Assembly: GCF_000407445.1 (NCBI RefSeq)
Contig: NZ_ASWB01000005.1
Span: 186,001 to 250,000 of the forward strand
Length of the DNA: 64,000 bases
Reading direction: 5' to 3'
Origin: Enterococcus moraviensis ATCC BAA-383
GTDB taxonomy: Bacteria > Bacillota > Bacilli > Lactobacillales > Enterococcaceae
Shown here: positions 46,799-55,670 of the stretch, piece after piece
Numbering within the stretch: the stretch's first letter is position 1
Layout of the letters: every line of letters begins with the position of its first letter
Program-made: the position numbers and the translations under genes
The notes under the pieces: model-generated
Databases searched by the model: none
What the model was told of the DNA's origin: nothing
What the model saw: the letters and a program-made list of their open reading frames with translations, nothing else

Positions 46799-46832
46799 TA
46801 AGGTCAGATAAAACGCTAAGGAGCTGAACGAG

Positions 46833-48161
46833 ATGTCAAAAGGAATTAAAATCGTTACGATCGGTGGAGGATCAAGTTACACACCAGAATTAGTTGAAGG
46901 ATTTATTAAACGTTATGATGAATTGCCTGTACGCGAGTTATGGTTGGTTGATATTGAAGCAGGAAAAGAAAAACTAGAAATCGTTGGTGCTATGGCAAAA
47001 CGGATGGTCAAAGCAGCAGGTGTGGACTGTGAAGTTCATTTAACTTTGGATCGTCGTGAAGCATTGAAAGATGCTGATTTTGTGACAACACAATTACGTG
47101 TAGGACTTTTAGATGCTCGTATTTTAGACGAACGTATCCCACTAAGTCACGGCTTGATCGGACAAGAAACAAATGGTGCTGGTGGTATCTTCAAAGCGTT
47201 GAGAACAGTTCCTGTGATTTTGGATATCGTAGAAGATATGAAAGAACTTTGCCCAAATGCTTGGTTGATCAACTTTACAAATCCAGCTGGTATGGTAACA
47301 GAAGCCGTTTTACGTTACGGTAATTGGGATAAAGTTGTTGGTTTGTGTAACATTCCAGTTAATGCAGTCTTTGAAGAAGCAGAATTATTAGGTGAAAACA
47401 ACCGTGATTTATTCTTCCAATTTGCTGGGATCAATCATTTACACTGGCATACGATTACAGATAAAAATGGCAAAGATCGTACGGATGAGCTTATTAAAGT
47501 GATGTATGGTCAAGATGATGCGAAATCAATCGTAGCCAACATCAAAGACAATAATTTGATTTGGGAACAAGTAGAAAATCTACACATGGTTCCTTGTCCA
47601 TATCACAATTATTACTACTATACAGATAAAATGTTAGCGGAAGAATTAGAAGATTTCAAAAACAACGGTACACGTGCTGAAAAAGTGAAAGAAATCGAGC
47701 ATGAATTGTTTGAATTATACAAAGATCCTAATTTAGACTATAAACCAAAACAATTAGCAGAACGTGGCGGTGCACGTTATAGCGATGCAGCGTGTGAAAT
47801 CATCAACTCGATCCACAATGACAAACGTACGACAATGACCGTCAGCACTAGAAACAACGGGACGATTACAGATCTACCAGCTGAAAGTGCAGTAGAAGTA
47901 ACGTGTACAATTACTGGAAAAGGTCCAGTTCCGTATAACTTTGGCAGTTTCAAACCGCAAGAACGTGGATTGCTACAGGTGATGAAATCAATGGAAGAAT
48001 TAACCATTGAGGCAGCTGTCACAGGAGACTATGGCACCTTGCTACAAGCATTTACAATGAACCCATTGATCACAAGTGGTGATGTTGCCAAAGAAGTGAT
48101 GGATGAATTATTAGAAGCGCATAAACATTATTTACCAGCATTCTTTAAAGAAGAAAACTAA
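46833..48161 (+). CDS. Family 4 glycoside hydrolase, 6-phospho-beta-glucosidase type
   Basis: The 442-residue GH4 enzyme uses NAD+ and a divalent metal to cleave phosphorylated disaccharides such as cellobiose-6-phosphate. The Rossmann motif is TIGGGSSYTPELVEG; metal and substrate residues lie in FTNPAGMVTEA, GLCNIPVN and GINHLHWH. It is LicH/CelF-like. No PTS genes are adjacent, so its substrate must be imported by a system elsewhere. A cre-like site lies in its promoter and an RpiR regulator is encoded convergently just downstream. Preference for beta- rather than alpha-glucosides is inferred from overall resemblance. Confidence 0.9.
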   Translation: MSKGIKIVTIGGGSSYTPELVEGFIKRYDELPVRELWLVDIEAGKEKLEIVGAMAKRMVKAAGVDCEVHLTLDRREALKDADFVTTQLRVGLLDARILDERIPLSHGLIGQETNGAGGIFKALRTVPVILDIVEDMKELCPNAWLINFTNPAGMVTEAVLRYGNWDKVVGLCNIPVNAVFEEAELLGENNRDLFFQFAGINHLHWHTITDKNGKDRTDELIKVMYGQDDAKSIVANIKDNNLIWEQVENLHMVPCPYHNYYYYTDKMLAEELEDFKNNGTRAEKVKEIEHELFELYKDPNLDYKPKQLAERGGARYSDAACEIINSIHNDKRTTMTVSTRNNGTITDLPAESAVEVTCTITGKGPVPYNFGSFKPQERGLLQVMKSMEELTIEAAVTGDYGTLLQAFTMNPLITSGDVAKEVMDELLEAHKHYLPAFFKEEN

Positions 48162-48165
48162 TTAA

Positions 48166-48210
48166 AAAAGCAAGATCACTCGTTTTTTATGAGTGGTCTT
48201 GCTTTTGTTT
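48166..48210. terminator. Bidirectional terminator between GH4 and rpiR-like genes
   Basis: AAAAGCAAGATCACTC pairs with GAGTGGTCTTGCTTTT; T-runs follow on both strands. It overlaps the 3' end of the regulator gene. Confidence 0.85.
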
Positions 48211-48948
48211 TTGCACTTCTTTTGCCAAGTACTCTACGGTATAAAGCGCAGGAACCTGTGATGTGATATCACTATCTCCAATTCTTTCAGTTGAAATATA
48301 ATAAGGGATGTTTATGTCTGAAAGGGTGGCTATTGTTGACTTTTCACTATTAGTAATCGAAATAATGGAACAGTCATTCGTAATAAAATGATTCAAATAA
48401 TCGATAATCGCCTCATTTTCCCCACTAACAGAAAGAGCAATCACACAAACATTTTTTGCCATACTTTTATTAAAAAAGTTTACTGGATGGTTGATAGGAT
48501 CTTCTATATGAAAGGCCATACTGAAAATAGACGAAAAATATAAGGCGCCATATTCGGCAATGATTTTTGACGAACCGGTTCCGATAAAAACGACAAGATC
48601 TCTTTTAGCTAACATTTTTGCAGCAGCTTTCATTCGTTCTTGATAAAAAGCCTCTGTAGAACGTTGAATGAAATTAGTGAAAGAGGTCTCATCTACAGCA
48701 TGAGTTGTAGTAGGTTCGGCCAACGATTTTCGATACAAATTCAGTTTTATTTTAAATTCAGAAAAGCCTTCACACCCAAACTTTCGACAAAAACGTAAAA
48801 TACTGGCTGTGCTGCTATGTGTTTCTTTAGCTAATTCGCGAATTCGCATATAAACCACTTCATCGATATGAGAAGCAACATATTTATAGATTTCTAAGTC
48901 GATAGGACTTAAATCTGGACTGTGATCTAAAAATAACAAGATACCCAC
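48187..48948 (-). CDS. RpiR-family transcriptional regulator
   Basis: The 253-residue protein has the RpiR N-terminal HTH (about 15-75: YMRIRELAKETHSSTASILRFCRKFGCEGFSEFK in blocks) and a SIS sugar-phosphate-binding domain (about 100-240: VVFIGTGSSKIIAEY, IALSVSGENEAIIDYL). RpiR proteins sense phosphosugars. It likely controls the convergent GH4 gene, though the binding site is unknown. It starts with GTG overlapping the TAG of the upstream GNAT gene by one base; the ribosome binding site is weak and a TTG at codon 5 is an alternative start. Confidence 0.9.
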   Translation of the reverse strand: MGILLFLDHSPDLSPIDLEIYKYVASHIDEVVYMRIRELAKETHSSTASILRFCRKFGCEGFSEFKIKLNLYRKSLAEPTTTHAVDETSFTNFIQRSTEAFYQERMKAAAKMLAKRDLVVFIGTGSSKIIAEYGALYFSSIFSMAFHIEDPINHPVNFFNKSMAKNVCVIALSVSGENEAIIDYLNHFITNDCSIISITNSEKSTIATLSDINIPYYISTERIGDSDITSQVPALYTVEYLAKEVQKQKQDHS

Positions 48949-49490
48949 TACTTTCTTTGTTCATATTCGTTCGTTAAATCAACACTATACACAAAATGAC
49001 GAACGGGCAGACCGGAATAATCTTTATCAAATTGTTTGACGATGGTCATTCCATTTTTTTCAGCAACTTTTCGAGAAGAGAGATTCGTATCTCGAATGAT
49101 AGAACAAATTTTTTCTGCTTTTAATTCATTTTTAGCATAGGTGATGCATAGTTGGCTAGCAGAACTTGCATAGCCTTGATTCCAATAGCGTTTATTGACT
49201 AAGAAGCCAATTTCTAATAAGGATTCATCTTCGACATCTGAATAGACAATACCACATTGACCGACAAAAACTTTATTTTTTTGATCGATGATCGCCCATA
49301 AGCCAACGCCATTTTCTTGATAACTTTTTAAATTCCACGCTAACCAATCCGTGACTTTCTCTTTTGTAAATGCTGATTCATACGCATACATCGTTTCCTC
49401 ATCTTGTAGAATCAAACATAGATCCTCAAAATCTTCGGATGTGAATTCTCTTAAATAGAGCAGTTCATTTTCAATTATTTTTTTATCCAT
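48948..49490 (-). CDS. GNAT acetyltransferase, RimJ/RimL type
   Basis: The 180-residue protein has the RimJ/L pattern: LLYLREFTSEDFEDL near the N-terminus, LWAIIDQKNKVFVGQCGI, EIGFLVNKRYWNQGYASSA for acetyl-CoA binding and NLSSRKVAEKNGMTIVK. Members acetylate N-terminal residues or small molecules; the substrate is unknown. It forms a minus-strand run with the GNAT gene at 49503 and the RpiR gene, with only 12 bp and 1 bp between genes. Confidence 0.87.
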   Translation of the reverse strand: MDKKIIENELLYLREFTSEDFEDLCLILQDEETMYAYESAFTKEKVTDWLAWNLKSYQENGVGLWAIIDQKNKVFVGQCGIVYSDVEDESLLEIGFLVNKRYWNQGYASSASQLCITYAKNELKAEKICSIIRDTNLSSRKVAEKNGMTIVKQFDKDYSGLPVRHFVYSVDLTNEYEQRK

Positions 49491-49502
49491 TGCTCGTCTC
49501 CG

Positions 49503-49973
49503 TTAATTTAAACGTAAACTCATGATGTACAAAGGACCAAATTCTCCTTCGACAATTCTGTCTAATCGTTTAAACTCATTTTTTTCATAAAGTGTTTGAG
49601 CAGCTATATTTTGTTTGTTCACTGCAAGAACGATTTCATTAACAGTTGGAAAATTTACTTGTGTAAAATCCGGTAATAACTGCAGCGCTTTTTTTGCGTA
49701 GCCCTGTCCTTGGTATCTCTGATCTGTAGAAAAAGTTCTTAGTAAAATAGCGTGTTTATTTGTTGTATATAATGCAACATCTTTTTTTTCATCTAAAACA
49801 AAAAAATTCGTTAATTGATTATCAGTGATTCCAAGTATTGGGTGAACAAAAGGATTTTCTAAAGCAATTTTGATAGGCATTTCTGGAGTGCCAGTAAAAC
49901 GTAACTGCTCATCATTTAATTGGTATTGCTGAATCAACTGAGAAAAATCATTAGTGTATTCTTGTAAGAGCAT
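49503..49973 (-). CDS. GNAT family N-acetyltransferase
   Basis: The 156-residue protein has the acetyl-CoA motif DQRYQGQGYAKKALQLLP and the late run NIAAQTLYEKNEFKRLDR. It is the first gene of the GNAT-GNAT-RpiR run on the minus strand. AAAGGGTG lies before the ATG. Substrate unknown. The presence of two unlike acetyltransferase genes side by side suggests small-molecule or toxin modification rather than ribosomal protein acetylation, but this is a guess. Confidence 0.84.
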   Translation of the reverse strand: MLLQEYTNDFSQLIQQYQLNDEQLRFTGTPEMPIKIALENPFVHPILGITDNQLTNFFVLDEKKDVALYTTNKHAILLRTFSTDQRYQGQGYAKKALQLLPDFTQVNFPTVNEIVLAVNKQNIAAQTLYEKNEFKRLDRIVEGEFGPLYIMSLRLN

Positions 49974-50050
49974 GTGAGCACACCCTTTCTATTAGTTTAT
50001 TCTACCATAATAAAGCAAAAGATTTTCATCAAAAGAGTTCGAGAATCTCC

Positions 50051-50098
50051 TTGACCTTTCCATAACTCTTATCGTAATATAGTTAGGAACCGAACTAT
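50051..50098 (+). promoter_or_regulatory. Promoter with MarR-type palindromic operator
   Basis: TTGACC (50051-50056), 18 bp, TAATAT (50075-50080). ATAGTTAGGAACCGAACTAT (50079-50098) is a 20-bp near-perfect palindrome covering the end of the -10 and the start site. Autoregulation by the MarR protein encoded next is the simplest reading. Confidence 0.75.
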
Positions 50099-50116
50099 TT
50101 AACAAGGAGGTAAATC

Positions 50117-50581
50117 ATGGACAGAAAAATCGGTCTAAAAATCAGAATTTTAGCCAACGAACTTAACCGTAAAGCAGCAGAAATTTTAAAAGAAGACGAC
50201 GGCGAAGCCTCTTCAAGCATTCAAATGCGTATTCTTAATTTCATCCACCGCCGTAATAGCCAACAAATCCCAGTTTATCAAAAAGATATCGAACAAGAAT
50301 TTGACATTCGCCGTTCTACTGCAACAGGTGTCTTACAAACAATGGAAAAACGCTTATTTATCGAGCGAAAAAGTTGTGAAGAAGACAACCGCTACAAAAC
50401 AATCATCTTAACTGAATTAGGTCAACAAAAAGTCAAAGAAAACATCGTAAAGTTACATAAATTCGATGAGTTACTCATTCAAGGGATTCCAGAAGAACAT
50501 GTAACAATTTTTTTTGATGTAATGGAAAAACTATCTGCTAACAGCAAAAAAATAAATAAGGAAGGTGAACGGATTACATGA
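50117..50581 (+). CDS. MarR-family transcriptional regulator
   Basis: The 154-residue protein has a winged helix (about 40-110: QIPVYQKDIEQEFDIRRSTATGVLQTMEKRLFIER in blocks, followed by the wing EEDNRYKTIILTELGQ). AAGGAGG precedes the ATG. It overlaps the first ABC exporter gene by 4 bp, so it is the first gene of a three-gene operon. It probably represses the operon from the palindrome at 50079-50098 and is released by an exporter substrate, as is common for MarR-ABC operons. Confidence 0.92.
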   Translation: MDRKIGLKIRILANELNRKAAEILKEDDGEASSSIQMRILNFIHRRNSQQIPVYQKDIEQEFDIRRSTATGVLQTMEKRLFIERKSCEEDNRYKTIILTELGQQKVKENIVKLHKFDELLIQGIPEEHVTIFFDVMEKLSANSKKINKEGERIT

Positions 50582-52314
50582 TAAAAAAACTGATCGCCAA
50601 TATCGGCGTCTATAAAAAAGAAAGTATCATTACACCACTTTATGTAACTGGAGAAGTAATTTTAGATATTATTATCCCATTGGTTATGGCAATGATGATT
50701 GATAATGGTATCGAAAAAGGAGATACCAAAGCCATTTTGATGTACGGCACGCTTTTATTTATTTGTGCAATCATTGCGTTATTTTTTGGAGCGATGTCAG
50801 GACGTTATGCGGCCGTTGCTTCAGCCGGTTTTGCCAAAAATTTACGTGATCAATTATTTGTTCGTATCCAAGGCTTTTCTTTTTCAAACATTGATCGTTT
50901 TTCTACATCCAGTCTGATTACGCGGATGACAACAGACGTGACCAATGTTCAAAATGCGTATCAAATGATTATTCGACTGTTAGTTCGTAGTCCATTGATC
51001 ATGATTTTTTCATTGGCGATGGCGTATAGCATCAACAAAGATCTGTCCTTGATTTATTTGGGCGTCGTACCGTTTTTGATGATTGGGTTAGCGCTAGTTA
51101 TTTATTTTGCTCATCCTAATTTTAATAAAGTTTTTCGCATTTATGATAAATTAAATAACGTTGTTCAAGAAAACCTACAAGGAATTCGAGTAGTTAAATC
51201 TTATGTAAGAGAAAAACATGAAGATGAGAAATTCAAAACAGTTTCTAAAGATATCTACAAAACATTCTCAAAAGCACAAAGTATAGTTGCCTTTAATAAT
51301 CCTATTTTACAATTTGCAGTCTACACATGTATGTTGTTGATTTCGTGGCTAGGAGCAAAATTTGTAGTAGGAAGCACGTTAACTACTGGGGAACTGGTCA
51401 GCATGTTTACCTATACAATGCAGATTTTAATGAGTTTAAATATGTTATCAATGGTTTTTGTCATCGTGCTGATTGCACGGACCTCTGCTGAGCGTATTAC
51501 AGAAGTGTTATCGGAGGAAAGTGATTTAAAAAACAATGCAGATCCACTTTACGAAATTCCTGATGGTTCTGTTCGATTTAACGACGTGTGTTTTAGCTAT
51601 GCGAATAACCTTGAGAAATTGGCTTTGATGCATGCGAATCTGGAAATAAAATCTGGTGAAGTCATCGGTATTGTTGGCGGAACAGGTAGCTCCAAATCAA
51701 CATTGGTTCAGCTTATCCCAAGATTATACGATGTCACACAAGGCTCAGTAGAAGTTGGTGGACATGATGTACGGGATTATGATTTGAAATCTCTGCGGGA
51801 TCAAGTCAGTATGGTTTTACAAAACAATGTATTGTTTACAGGAACAATCAAAGAAAATCTGCGCTGGGGAAATGAAGAAGCAACAGATGAAGATTTGGTT
51901 AGGGTATGTAAAATTGCTCAGGCAGATAGTTTTATAGAAGAATTTCCTGATAAGTATGATACGATGCTTTCACAAGGTGGGAACAATGTATCCGGTGGGC
52001 AAAAGCAACGTTTATGTATTGCTCGTGCATTGCTGAAAAAACCAAAAATCTTGATTTTAGATGATTCAACCAGTGCGGTAGACACAAAAACTGATCGACT
52101 AATACGTGAAGGAATGAGACAAGAGATTCCGGGAACGACAACCTTTATCATCGGACAACGAGTGTCCTCTGTTCAAGATTCAGATCGCATCATTGTGATG
52201 GACAAAGGCTTAATTGATGCTGTTGGCACGCACGATGAATTATTAGCAAATAATCAGATTTATCGAGAAGTTTATGAGTCTCAACAGAAAGGATTTGGTG
52301 AAGAAGATGCGTGA
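50578..52314 (+). CDS. Heterodimeric ABC exporter, subunit with degenerate catalytic site
   Basis: The 578-residue half-transporter has a six-segment membrane domain (about 15-300) and an ATPase domain with an unusual Walker A (GGTGSSKST, serine in place of the glycine before lysine), canonical signature NVSGGQKQRLCIARA and Walker B LILDDSTSAVD with aspartate replacing the catalytic glutamate. These features mark the degenerate half of a TM287/288-like heterodimer. It is coupled to the MarR gene upstream and overlaps its partner downstream. Multidrug or peptide export is likely; the substrate is unknown. Confidence 0.92.
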   Translation: MIKKLIANIGVYKKESIITPLYVTGEVILDIIIPLVMAMMIDNGIEKGDTKAILMYGTLLFICAIIALFFGAMSGRYAAVASAGFAKNLRDQLFVRIQGFSFSNIDRFSTSSLITRMTTDVTNVQNAYQMIIRLLVRSPLIMIFSLAMAYSINKDLSLIYLGVVPFLMIGLALVIYFAHPNFNKVFRIYDKLNNVVQENLQGIRVVKSYVREKHEDEKFKTVSKDIYKTFSKAQSIVAFNNPILQFAVYTCMLLISWLGAKFVVGSTLTTGELVSMFTYTMQILMSLNMLSMVFVIVLIARTSAERITEVLSEESDLKNNADPLYEIPDGSVRFNDVCFSYANNLEKLALMHANLEIKSGEVIGIVGGTGSSKSTLVQLIPRLYDVTQGSVEVGGHDVRDYDLKSLRDQVSMVLQNNVLFTGTIKENLRWGNEEATDEDLVRVCKIAQADSFIEEFPDKYDTMLSQGGNNVSGGQKQRLCIARALLKKPKILILDDSTSAVDTKTDRLIREGMRQEIPGTTTFIIGQRVSSVQDSDRIIVMDKGLIDAVGTHDELLANNQIYREVYESQQKGFGEEDA

Positions 52315-54193
52315 TGAACAAAAAGGGATCCGTAAAAGTCAAGATCCGTTGAAAACATTGAAACGACTATTTTCATATATGGTAAAACAATATAAGTTTC
52401 GTCTCGTATTAGTAATGATTCTCATCTTGCTAAGTACCTTTGCCAATGTTCGAGGCTCGTTATTTTTACAAGTAGTGATCGATGATTATATTACACCGCT
52501 AATGGGACAGAGTAATCCTAATTTTTCAGGATTGTTAAAGGCTATTACAACCATGGCGCTGATTTATGGTGTTGGGATCATTTCAAATTTAGGCTTTAAT
52601 CTAATCATGGTTCGTATTAGTGAAGGGACCCAAAAAACGATTCGAGATGAAATGTTTACCCATCTTGAAACATTGCCGATTCGCTATTTTGATTCGAATT
52701 CCGATGGAGATATCATGAGTCATTTTACAAACGATACAGATACTTTGCGGCAGATGATTTCTCAAAGTATTCCGAATCTGATTGCAGCTGTCGTCAGTTT
52801 CGTTAGTGTATTTATCGCAATGTTTACCATAAGCGTACCACTGACTTTAGTGGTGATCGCCTCAGTTTCCATAATGATTGTGACGATTCGGATGATTGCA
52901 GGGCGAAGTAGTCGTTATTTTGGGAAACAACAGCGAGATTTAGGAAGTGTAAACGGATATATCGAAGAAATCATGCATGGCCAAAAAGTGGTGAAAATAT
53001 TTAACCATGAGCCACAAACAATCAAACAATTTAAAGAAATCAACGAAGAACTGCGTCAAAGTGCGACTCAAGCAAATAAATATGCGAATAGTTTAATGCC
53101 GATCATGATGAATTTACTAAATATTCAATATGTCCTTTTAGCTGTTGTCGGCGGGATTTTTTCAGTATATGGTGTTTCAGGTCTTACGATTGGGATGATT
53201 GCTTCTTTTCTTCAACTAAGTCGTTCATTGAATATGCCAATTAGCCAAGTATCTCAACAAATTAATTTTGTGATCATGGCTTTAGCTGGTGCTGATCGTA
53301 TCTTCACATTGATCGACGAAAAATCGGAAGTAGATGATGGGTACGTGACATTAGTTAACGTGAATCGTCAGTCAGGTGATTTTATTGAAAGTGAAGCTAG
53401 GACAGGAATTTGGGCATGGAAACATCCCCATGCGGATGGAACAGTTACGTATACTGAATTAACTGGAGACGTTCGTTTTGAAGATGTATCTTTTGGCTAT
53501 ACAGACCAGCATCGAGTATTAAAAGATATCAATCTTTATGCGGAACCAGGTCAAAAAGTAGCGTTTGTTGGTGCAACAGGTGCGGGTAAAACAACAATCA
53601 CAAATTTGATCAATCGCTTTTATGATATTCAAGAAGGTAAAATTCGTTATGATGGAATCAATGTGAAAAAAATCAAAAAAAGTTCTTTACGAAAATCATT
53701 AGGGATCGTTTTACAAGATACTCATTTATTTACTGGCACAATTCGTGAGAATATTCGTTATGGGAAATTGAATGCGTCTGATGAAGATGTCCTTAAAGCA
53801 GCACGGTTAGCTAACGCAGAGGACTTTATCAATAATTTACCTGATAAATATGATACAGTGATCACAGGTGATGGTGAAGGCTTATCACAAGGGCAACGGC
53901 AATTGCTATCGATTGCGCGAGCTGCGATTGCAGATCCCCCTGTAATGATCTTAGATGAAGCAACTTCTAGTATCGATACTAGAACAGAGAAACATGTACA
54001 AGCTGGTATGGATCGCCTAATGAAAGGCAGAACAGTATTTGTTATTGCCCATCGATTATCGACGATTCAAAATTCAGATGCGATCATGGTCATGGACCAT
54101 GGACGTATTATTGAACGAGGCAGCCACGAAGATTTACTTGAAGAAAAGGGAATCTATCATCAGTTATACACAGGAAAAGTAGAACTTTCTTAA
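52307..54193 (+). CDS. Heterodimeric ABC exporter, subunit with consensus catalytic site
   Basis: The 628-residue partner has a cytosolic N-terminal extension, a six-segment membrane domain, an insert of about 30 residues before the ATPase domain (VNVNRQSGDFIESEARTG region), Walker A GATGAGKTT, non-canonical signature LSQGQRQLLSIARA and Walker B MILDEATSSID with the catalytic glutamate. The frame opens at 52274, but the ATG at 52307 overlaps the upstream stop in the usual coupled way and is preferred, though its ribosome binding site (GGTGA) is modest. It ends with its own terminator. Confidence 0.9.
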   Translation: MRDEQKGIRKSQDPLKTLKRLFSYMVKQYKFRLVLVMILILLSTFANVRGSLFLQVVIDDYITPLMGQSNPNFSGLLKAITTMALIYGVGIISNLGFNLIMVRISEGTQKTIRDEMFTHLETLPIRYFDSNSDGDIMSHFTNDTDTLRQMISQSIPNLIAAVVSFVSVFIAMFTISVPLTLVVIASVSIMIVTIRMIAGRSSRYFGKQQRDLGSVNGYIEEIMHGQKVVKIFNHEPQTIKQFKEINEELRQSATQANKYANSLMPIMMNLLNIQYVLLAVVGGIFSVYGVSGLTIGMIASFLQLSRSLNMPISQVSQQINFVIMALAGADRIFTLIDEKSEVDDGYVTLVNVNRQSGDFIESEARTGIWAWKHPHADGTVTYTELTGDVRFEDVSFGYTDQHRVLKDINLYAEPGQKVAFVGATGAGKTTITNLINRFYDIQEGKIRYDGINVKKIKKSSLRKSLGIVLQDTHLFTGTIRENIRYGKLNASDEDVLKAARLANAEDFINNLPDKYDTVITGDGEGLSQGQRQLLSIARAAIADPPVMILDEATSSIDTRTEKHVQAGMDRLMKGRTVFVIAHRLSTIQNSDAIMVMDHGRIIERGSHEDLLEEKGIYHQLYTGKVELS

Positions 54194-54201
54194 AGGAAAT
54201 A

Positions 54202-54237
54202 AAAAACACCCACCAATTGATGGCGGGTGTTTTTTGA
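54202..54237. terminator. Bidirectional terminator shared by the ABC operon and tRNA-Arg
   Basis: AACACCCACCA pairs with TGGCGGGTGTT, with T-runs on both strands. Confidence 0.85.
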
Positions 54238-54255
54238 TAGGAACGTTTAAACTGA

Positions 54256-54329
54256 TACGCCAAGAGAGATTCGAACTCCCGACCGCTCGCTTAGAAGGCG
54301 AGTGCTCTATCCAGCTGAGCTATTGGCGC
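54256..54329 (-). tRNA. tRNA-Arg (anticodon TCT)
   Basis: On the minus strand the sequence folds as a full cloverleaf: acceptor GCGCCAA/TTGGCGT (first pair G-U), D-loop AGCTCAGCTGGATAGAGC, anticodon loop CTTCTAA with TCT, and T-arm GGGAGTTCGAATCTCTC. It should read AGA/AGG arginine codons. The 3' CCA is not encoded. There is no integrase nearby, so no sign that it serves as an attachment site. Confidence 0.95.
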
Positions 54330-54450
54330 AAAATGTTAACGCAACAGAATTTATTATAAGGAAGATACATAACAAAGTCAATCATAAATTAGAAATAACA
54401 ACAAAGTTTTTTTGAAAAGTAGTTTATAGGGGTAAATGACTAAGTTTTTA

Positions 54451-54479
54451 TTGACTCTCGTTCTTTATTTTGATATAGT
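54451..54479 (+). promoter_or_regulatory. Promoter of the rplU-prp-rpmA operon
   Basis: TTGACT, 17 bp, TATAGT. The predicted start near 54486 leaves a leader of about 110 nt. Confidence 0.8.
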
Positions 54480-54485
54480 GTTAAT

Positions 54486-54590
54486 GTTGTAATTGTGGAC
54501 TCCACAGCTACAACCGCACAGAACAAGTTTTTAAGCATGACACTAGTCATCACTTGGGATGGCGAGTCTAAGTCTAGAAGAAGGAGGTGC
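54486..54590 (+). promoter_or_regulatory. Ribosomal protein L21 leader
   Basis: The leader between promoter and rplU contains TTGTGGACTCCACAGCTACA, GAACAAG pairing with the later CACTTGGGAT region, and GATGGCGAGTC, matching my recollection of the L21 leader family of Firmicutes, an RNA thought to let L21 control its own operon. The match was not computed. Confidence 0.68.
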
Positions 54591-54598
54591 TGTATAGC

Positions 54599-54907
54599 AT
54601 GTACGCAATTATCAAAACTGGTGGTAAACAAGTAAAAGTTGAGGTAGGTCAAGCGATTTACGTTGAAAAATTAGACGTAGAAGCTGGCGAAAAAGTTGTT
54701 TTTGACGAAGTTATCTTAGTGGGTGGCGAATCTACGAAAGTAGGAGCTCCAACTGTAGCAGGTGCAACTGTCGAAGGAACTGTAGAAAAACACGGCAAAC
54801 AAAAGAAAGTCGTGACTTTCAAATACAAACCTAAAAAACACACTCACCGCAAACAAGGTCACCGTCAACCATATACAAAAGTTGTAATCAACGCAATCAA
54901 CGCATAA
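54599..54907 (+). CDS. rplU: 50S ribosomal protein L21
   Basis: The 102-residue protein starts [18 protein letters not shown] and ends with the basic run [19 protein letters not shown], both typical of L21, which binds 23S rRNA. AAGGAGG at 54581-54587 fits the ATG at 54599; a GTG at 54587 that lengthens the frame is rejected. It is the first gene of rplU-prp-rpmA. Confidence 0.98.
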   Translation: MYAIIKTGGKQVKVEVGQAIYVEKLDVEAGEKVVFDEVILVGGESTKVGAPTVAGATVEGTVEKHGKQKKVVTFKYKPKKHTHRKQGHRQPYTKVVINAINA

Positions 54908-54941
54908 TTCTTTTAAGTTGCATAGGAAAGAAGGCCTATCA

Positions 54942-55286
54942 ATGATTAAAAGTTCTTTTAAACGAAATGGCGCAGGTCAAATCGTTTCTTTTGAAGTCTC
55001 GGGGCATGCAGAAGCTGGTCCATACGGCAGTGATATCGTGTGTGCAGCTGTGTCTGCTTTAACGATCAGCACCGTCAATGGTATTGATGCTTTAGCTGGA
55101 TTTGAACCGATTGTCGAAACCAACGAAGATGAAGGTGGTTACCTTTATGTTGAGATGATTTCAAATGCCAATCAGGAACAAACGAACATTGCCCAAATTC
55201 TCTTGGAAAATCTTTTATTAGGTTTACAAGCGATCGAGCAAGAAAGTCTTGAATTTATTCAAGTCAAAACCATAAATGAAAAATAG
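54942..55286 (+). CDS. prp: Ribosomal-processing cysteine protease Prp
   Basis: The 114-residue protease has the catalytic pair H22 (SGHAEAGPYG) and C34 (DIVCAAVSAL), at the same positions as S. aureus Prp. It removes the N-terminal extension of ribosomal protein L27, which is required for ribosome function in Firmicutes, and is encoded between rplU and rpmA as expected. The ATG at 54942 is chosen; the TTG at 54918 gives a non-conserved extension. The gene product of rpmA next door carries its cleavage motif. Confidence 0.95.
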   Translation: MIKSSFKRNGAGQIVSFEVSGHAEAGPYGSDIVCAAVSALTISTVNGIDALAGFEPIVETNEDEGGYLYVEMISNANQEQTNIAQILLENLLLGLQAIEQESLEFIQVKTINEK

Positions 55287-55298
55287 GAGGTGCAGACT

Positions 55299-55586
55299 AT
55301 GTTATTAACTATGAATTTACAATTATTCGCCCACAAAAAAGGTGGAGGTTCTACTTCCAACGGACGTGATTCAGAATCTAAACGTCTAGGCGCTAAAAGT
55401 GCTGATGGACAAACTGTTACTGGTGGATCAATTTTATACCGTCAACGCGGAACTAAAATTTACCCAGGAGCAAACGTAGGTATCGGCGGAGACGACACTT
55501 TATTTGCTAAAGTTGACGGTGTAGTACGTTTCGAACGTAAAGGCCGCGACAAAAAACAAGTGTCTGTTTATCCAGTAGCTCAATAA
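55299..55586 (+). CDS. rpmA: 50S ribosomal protein L27, with Prp-cleaved N-terminal extension
   Basis: The 95-residue precursor starts at the ATG at 55299 after AGGAGG. It carries the extension ending MNLQLFA directly before [14 protein letters not shown], the known Prp cleavage context, so mature L27 should begin at the histidine. L27 reaches the peptidyl-transferase centre through this N-terminus. A later ATG at 55311 would still keep the cleavage motif. The operon ends with a perfect terminator. Confidence 0.97.
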   Translation: MLLTMNLQLFAHKKGGGSTSNGRDSESKRLGAKSADGQTVTGGSILYRQRGTKIYPGANVGIGGDDTLFAKVDGVVRFERKGRDKKQVSVYPVAQ

Positions 55587-55596
55587 TAATTGAAAT

Positions 55597-55638
55597 AAAG
55601 GCTCTATCCCTTACTAATAAAGGGATAGAGCCTTTTTA
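55597..55638. terminator. Terminator of the rplU operon (bidirectional)
   Basis: AAAGGCTCTATCCCTT pairs perfectly with AAGGGATAGAGCCTTT; T-run on the plus strand, partial run on the minus strand. Confidence 0.9.
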
Positions 55639-55670
55639 TTACATAAAAAAATGCTTGAAATAAAATCTAA

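Noticed and set aside
54256-54329. tRNA-Arg considered as an integration site
   Set aside because: No integrase, no direct repeat of the tRNA 3' end and no foreign-looking genes adjacent.
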